Assembly (NCBI RefSeq): GCF_018603515.1
Contig: NZ_JACATN010000001.1
Span: forward strand, 930,001 to 994,000
Direction of reading: 5' to 3'
Length of the DNA: 64,000 nt
Source: Zobellia barbeyronii
Lineage (GTDB): Bacteria > Bacteroidota > Bacteroidia > Flavobacteriales > Flavobacteriaceae
In this document: piece after piece, positions 61,292 through 64,000 of the stretch
Layout: each line of letters opens with the position of its first letter
Numbering within the stretch: the first letter of the stretch is position 1
Made by a program: the position numbers and the translations under genes
Notes under the pieces: generated by a model
The model's database searches: none
What the model saw: only the letters and a program-made list of their open reading frames with translations
Told to the model about the DNA's origin: nothing

Positions 61292-64000
61292 TTAGTCAAT
61301 AGTAAAAGATACTTCAGATTGGTTTCCTTTGCCTTTCAATTGAACCGTGTACTTCCCTTTGGGTAAATAGGTCTTCCCATTTTTTGCTGATTTTAAATCA
61401 GTTTTATTCTTTTTTTCATAAGTAGTTTTTCCACTATCTGTAAAGGTTAGGTCATATGAAAGTACGTTTAAACCTTTATCGGCTTTGAGTTCGGTCTCAC
61501 TTACTATAATACCCTCGTCCGATTTAATGACGGCTTCATAAGAATTTGGTTGGGCACTATAAAAAGTGATATCAAGACCAGGAGTATTGGCTTTTGCCCA
61601 TGTATCAGGTGGGTTGCCCCAATTTTTGGAATGTTTTATATCATCTAGCTCAAAAACAACTAATTCCTTTTTGAGAAGTTCAGGAGTCATCTTTTGCAGA
61701 ACGGAAATGTCAGCTTTGTAAATGCTTCTTCCATGGGTGCCCACTAAAAGGTGTTTGGCTTCAGGTTGAATAACCAAATCATGAACGGCTACATTTGGCA
61801 TTCCGTTTTGAAAACTTTCCCAAGAAACTCCTTGGTCAAAAGAGGTGTAAAGACCATTATCCGTTCCGGCAAAAAGGAGATTTTCGTTTTCGGGGTCCTC
61901 AATAATTACATTGACAGGCGATGCAGGAATGCCTGTAGAAATGGTTGTCCAGGTTTTACCATAATCCTCGCTCTTAAAAATATAAGGTGTAAAATCATCC
62001 CAACGGTAACCGTTCAAAGCAAGATAAACGCGTTCTTTTTTGTGTTTGGAAGCTACAATTCTACTCACCCAAAGATTCGTATCTTTTTGAACTTTCTTAA
62101 GAGTTTCAAATTGAGACAGATCAATATTCTTAGAAATGTTTTCCCAATGAGCCCCTCCATCTTTGGAAATATTTACGAGGCCATCATCACTACCCGTATA
62201 TAATAAACCAAAGGTAAATGGAGATTCTGATAGGGTTGTTAGTGTTCCGTAAGCTACGTTGCCTTTTTGCCCGCCATAAGTTAGGTCTGGAGAAATGACT
62301 TCCCAATCATCACCTTGGTTCATGGAACGGTGTAGTTTATTACCACCTAAATACAGAATATCTTGGTTATGCGGGGACAATAGAATAGGTGTCTGCCAAT
62401 TGAATCTATATGGATCTTCCCCTAACTCATGTTTCGGTTGAATGTAATATCGCTTCCCCGTGTTTTTGTCAATGCGATAATAGTTTCCAAATTGATACCC
62501 TGTATAGACGGTATTATGATTACGATTATCTATTTCTATTTGCATTCCGTCACCGCCCATTAATGATTTCCATGGGTAATCGCCAGTTTGGTGCCATTTA
62601 CTATTTTCTTCGGCATTATGAGGTCCTTCCCAAACGCCATTGTCTTGAAGACCTCCATAGACATGATACGGTTCTTGGTTATCTACATTTATAGCATAAA
62701 ACTGACCAACGGTAGGCGAGTTGTTTTTAATCCAGTTGGCACCGTCGTCATAAGAGATGTTGACTCCACCGTCATTTCCATTTATTAAATGACCTGGCAT
62801 TTTTGAATTTACCCATAACGCATGATGGTCTGCATGAACGTTGTCTCCATTTATAGAAGTATAGGTTTTACCGCCATCTGCTGATTTAATAATAGGTACA
62901 CCACCTAAGTATATTTTATTTACATCATTGGGGTCTACTCGTATTTCGCCAAAATAATAACCATAACTATAGAGTAAACCATCAATATAATTTTGATTTT
63001 GTTTTTGCCATGTTTTGCCACCATCGTTACTTCGGTAAACTTCGGCTCCAATAACCGGAGTATTGAATAATGAGGTATTTGCATTCTCTAGATATTTGGT
63101 AATATCAATGGGTTTGGCCACACCACTGCGTATCATTTGCTTTATATTTTCGGCACGATACTTTTCTTGAAAATTATTGGTTTTGAGAAAAGCATTAAGC
63201 TTCTTGTCATTAAGTTTAAGAAAATCAGCTTCGGACATCGCTTTAAAATCTTCTTTTGATAATTCATTGGATTTCTCTTCGGGCTCTTCAATTTTCTCAC
63301 GATGCTCTTGATTATCAAGAAGAGCATATACGGTATTTTCATCAAAGACAGCTAAACCAATTCTGCCTACACCATAACCAGTAGGGAAACCACTTCCATC
63401 ATTAGATATTTTCTTCCAAGAACCTCCTCCGTCCGTACTCTTATAGATGCCAGAGTCATTCCCATTGCCTAGAAAATCCCATGCTTTTCTATCCTTCTCC
63501 CAAGCCGCAGCATATAGTATATTAAAGTTTTCAGGAGCTTGAGCAACATCAATTATTCCAGCGGTATCGCTAATAAACAAGGTTTTTTTCCAAGTTTTTC
63601 CACCATCAATTGTTTTGTAGATGCCCCGTTCAGTATTCGCAGAATATAGATGTCCTGTTATACCTATTACTACTTCATTGGGATTATCATTGTTTATAAG
63701 GATGCGACCAATATGGTGTGAATCTTGTAACCCCATATTCTGCCAAGTTCTGCCATGGTCGGTAGATTTTAAAATACCGATGCCTGCATATGAAGATCTA
63801 GAGGCATTATTTTCTCCGGTACCAACCCAAATAGTGCCCGTTTTCCAATGCACAGCTATATCTCCAATATTCTGCGTTTCTGAACTATCCATAATTGGAG
63901 TGAGTGAGGTTCCGTTGTTATTGGTGTACCATAATCCTCCACTGGCGTAGGCTACGTAAAATTCAATTGGGTTATCTGGGTTGACATCTAAATCCACAAC
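61292..64000 (-). CDS. Asp-box (BNR/VPS10-like) beta-propeller protein, 5' end outside the window
   Basis: At least 902 residues are visible and the frame runs off the right edge. At least ten Asp-box repeats of the form S-x-D-x-G-x-T-W are seen (STDHGRTW, TIDGGKTW, STDGGGSW, SNDGGKTW, SADGGKTY, SYDDGANW, SMNQGDDW, SKDGGAHW, SEDYGKTW, SFDQGVSW), consistent with tandem beta-propellers of the sortilin/VPS10 or xyloglucanase/photosynthesis-repair type. A lysine/glutamate-rich insert (about 215-290 of the visible part) interrupts the first part. The C-terminus (about 800 onward) is a beta-sandwich-like region but no clear type IX sorting domain. Substrate is unknown; export is likely but the signal peptide is off-window. 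Confidence 0.8.
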   Translation of the reverse strand, partial: VVDLDVNPDNPIEFYVAYASGGLWYTNNNGTSLTPIMDSSETQNIGDIAVHWKTGTIWVGTGENNASRSSYAGIGILKSTDHGRTWQNMGLQDSHHIGRILINNDNPNEVVIGITGHLYSANTERGIYKTIDGGKTWKKTLFISDTAGIIDVAQAPENFNILYAAAWEKDRKAWDFLGNGNDSGIYKSTDGGGSWKKISNDGSGFPTGYGVGRIGLAVFDENTVYALLDNQEHREKIEEPEEKSNELSKEDFKAMSEADFLKLNDKKLNAFLKTNNFQEKYRAENIKQMIRSGVAKPIDITKYLENANTSLFNTPVIGAEVYRSNDGGKTWQKQNQNYIDGLLYSYGYYFGEIRVDPNDVNKIYLGGVPIIKSADGGKTYTSINGDNVHADHHALWVNSKMPGHLINGNDGGVNISYDDGANWIKNNSPTVGQFYAINVDNQEPYHVYGGLQDNGVWEGPHNAEENSKWHQTGDYPWKSLMGGDGMQIEIDNRNHNTVYTGYQFGNYYRIDKNTGKRYYIQPKHELGEDPYRFNWQTPILLSPHNQDILYLGGNKLHRSMNQGDDWEVISPDLTYGGQKGNVAYGTLTTLSESPFTFGLLYTGSDDGLVNISKDGGAHWENISKNIDLSQFETLKKVQKDTNLWVSRIVASKHKKERVYLALNGYRWDDFTPYIFKSEDYGKTWTTISTGIPASPVNVIIEDPENENLLFAGTDNGLYTSFDQGVSWESFQNGMPNVAVHDLVIQPEAKHLLVGTHGRSIYKADISVLQKMTPELLKKELVVFELDDIKHSKNWGNPPDTWAKANTPGLDITFYSAQPNSYEAVIKSDEGIIVSETELKADKGLNVLSYDLTFTDSGKTTYEKKNKTDLKSAKNGKTYLPKGKYTVQLKGKGNQSEVSFTID

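Noticed and set aside
61292-61400. Type IX secretion C-terminal sorting domain on the propeller protein
   Set aside because: The last residues lack the usual short strand pattern with a conserved basic tail. It ends in a plain beta-sandwich-like sequence.

Overview
The window is a low-GC chromosomal segment of a marine-type gliding bacterium of the Flavobacteriaceae (Bacteroidetes). The evidence is a SusC/SusD pair, the gliding and type IX secretion genes sprE/porW and gldH, an HU/SPOR protein, an F-type ATP synthase cluster that lacks beta and epsilon, a single-subunit type-B succinate dehydrogenase cytochrome b, promoter boxes of the TAnnTTTG type, several TTG starts, and no obvious Shine-Dalgarno dependence. 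Genus cannot be fixed from sequence alone; something near Maribacter, Zobellia or Arenibacter is a guess. I saw no rRNA, tRNA, CRISPR array, insertion sequence or prophage, so this is mostly core chromosome.

Layout. Bases 1-1962: the end of a family 9 glycosyltransferase, a TetR regulator and a DUF2064 protein. Bases 2053-12183: a tightly packed operon with SusC, SusD, a lipoprotein solute-binding protein, two ABC permeases, an ABC ATPase, a nucleoside hydrolase-family enzyme and a patatin-like protein; it reads as one envelope-spanning uptake and cleavage route, substrate unproven. Bases 12226-15793: a 2Fe-2S flavin oxidoreductase and a DUF5687/ABC exporter pair. Bases 16221-25229: sprE, bactofilin, AtpZ-like, a small membrane protein and atpB-E-F-H-A-G, with hairpins after the c and alpha genes. 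Bases 25292-31661: a lipoprotein, flippase, dut, TPR protein, DUF4292 lipoprotein, EnvC-like protein and aldo/keto reductase. Bases 31669-38344: thioesterase, HU/SPOR protein, dprA, trpS, plsC, YeiH-like permease and LysR. Bases 38433-41198: an ECF sigma factor with a hydrophobic tail, a protein joining an inner-membrane segment to an outer-membrane barrel, and a lipoprotein. Bases 41341-49425: recA, an orphan terminator/RNA locus, trhO, an MFS transporter, a PSP1/RicT-like protein, gldH and PBP1A. Bases 49478-53858: 3-oxoacid CoA-transferase, a small-ORF transcript, a methionine-type aminotransferase, and a ThuA/DUF2721 pair. Bases 54120-61275: an aspartoacylase-family protein with RimK, sdhCAB, a Vsr-like nuclease, a PfpI protein and a candidate sRNA. 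Bases 61292-64000: a large Asp-box beta-propeller protein cut by the window end.

The least explained features are (i) two short transcription units (about 50911-51191 and 61032-61275) sharing paired TTCACAACA direct repeats with exact 21-bp periodicity, a further shared block about 62-63 bp downstream, and terminal hairpins, one with a 33-codon ORF and the other with no ATG; (ii) a dispersed intergenic motif AACCGACTnnnnGGTT, often followed by TGTA, including a copy beside the TetR gene; (iii) the tail-anchored sigma factor with its barrel/anti-sigma-like partner; and (iv) the SusCD-ABC-nucleoside hydrolase operon.
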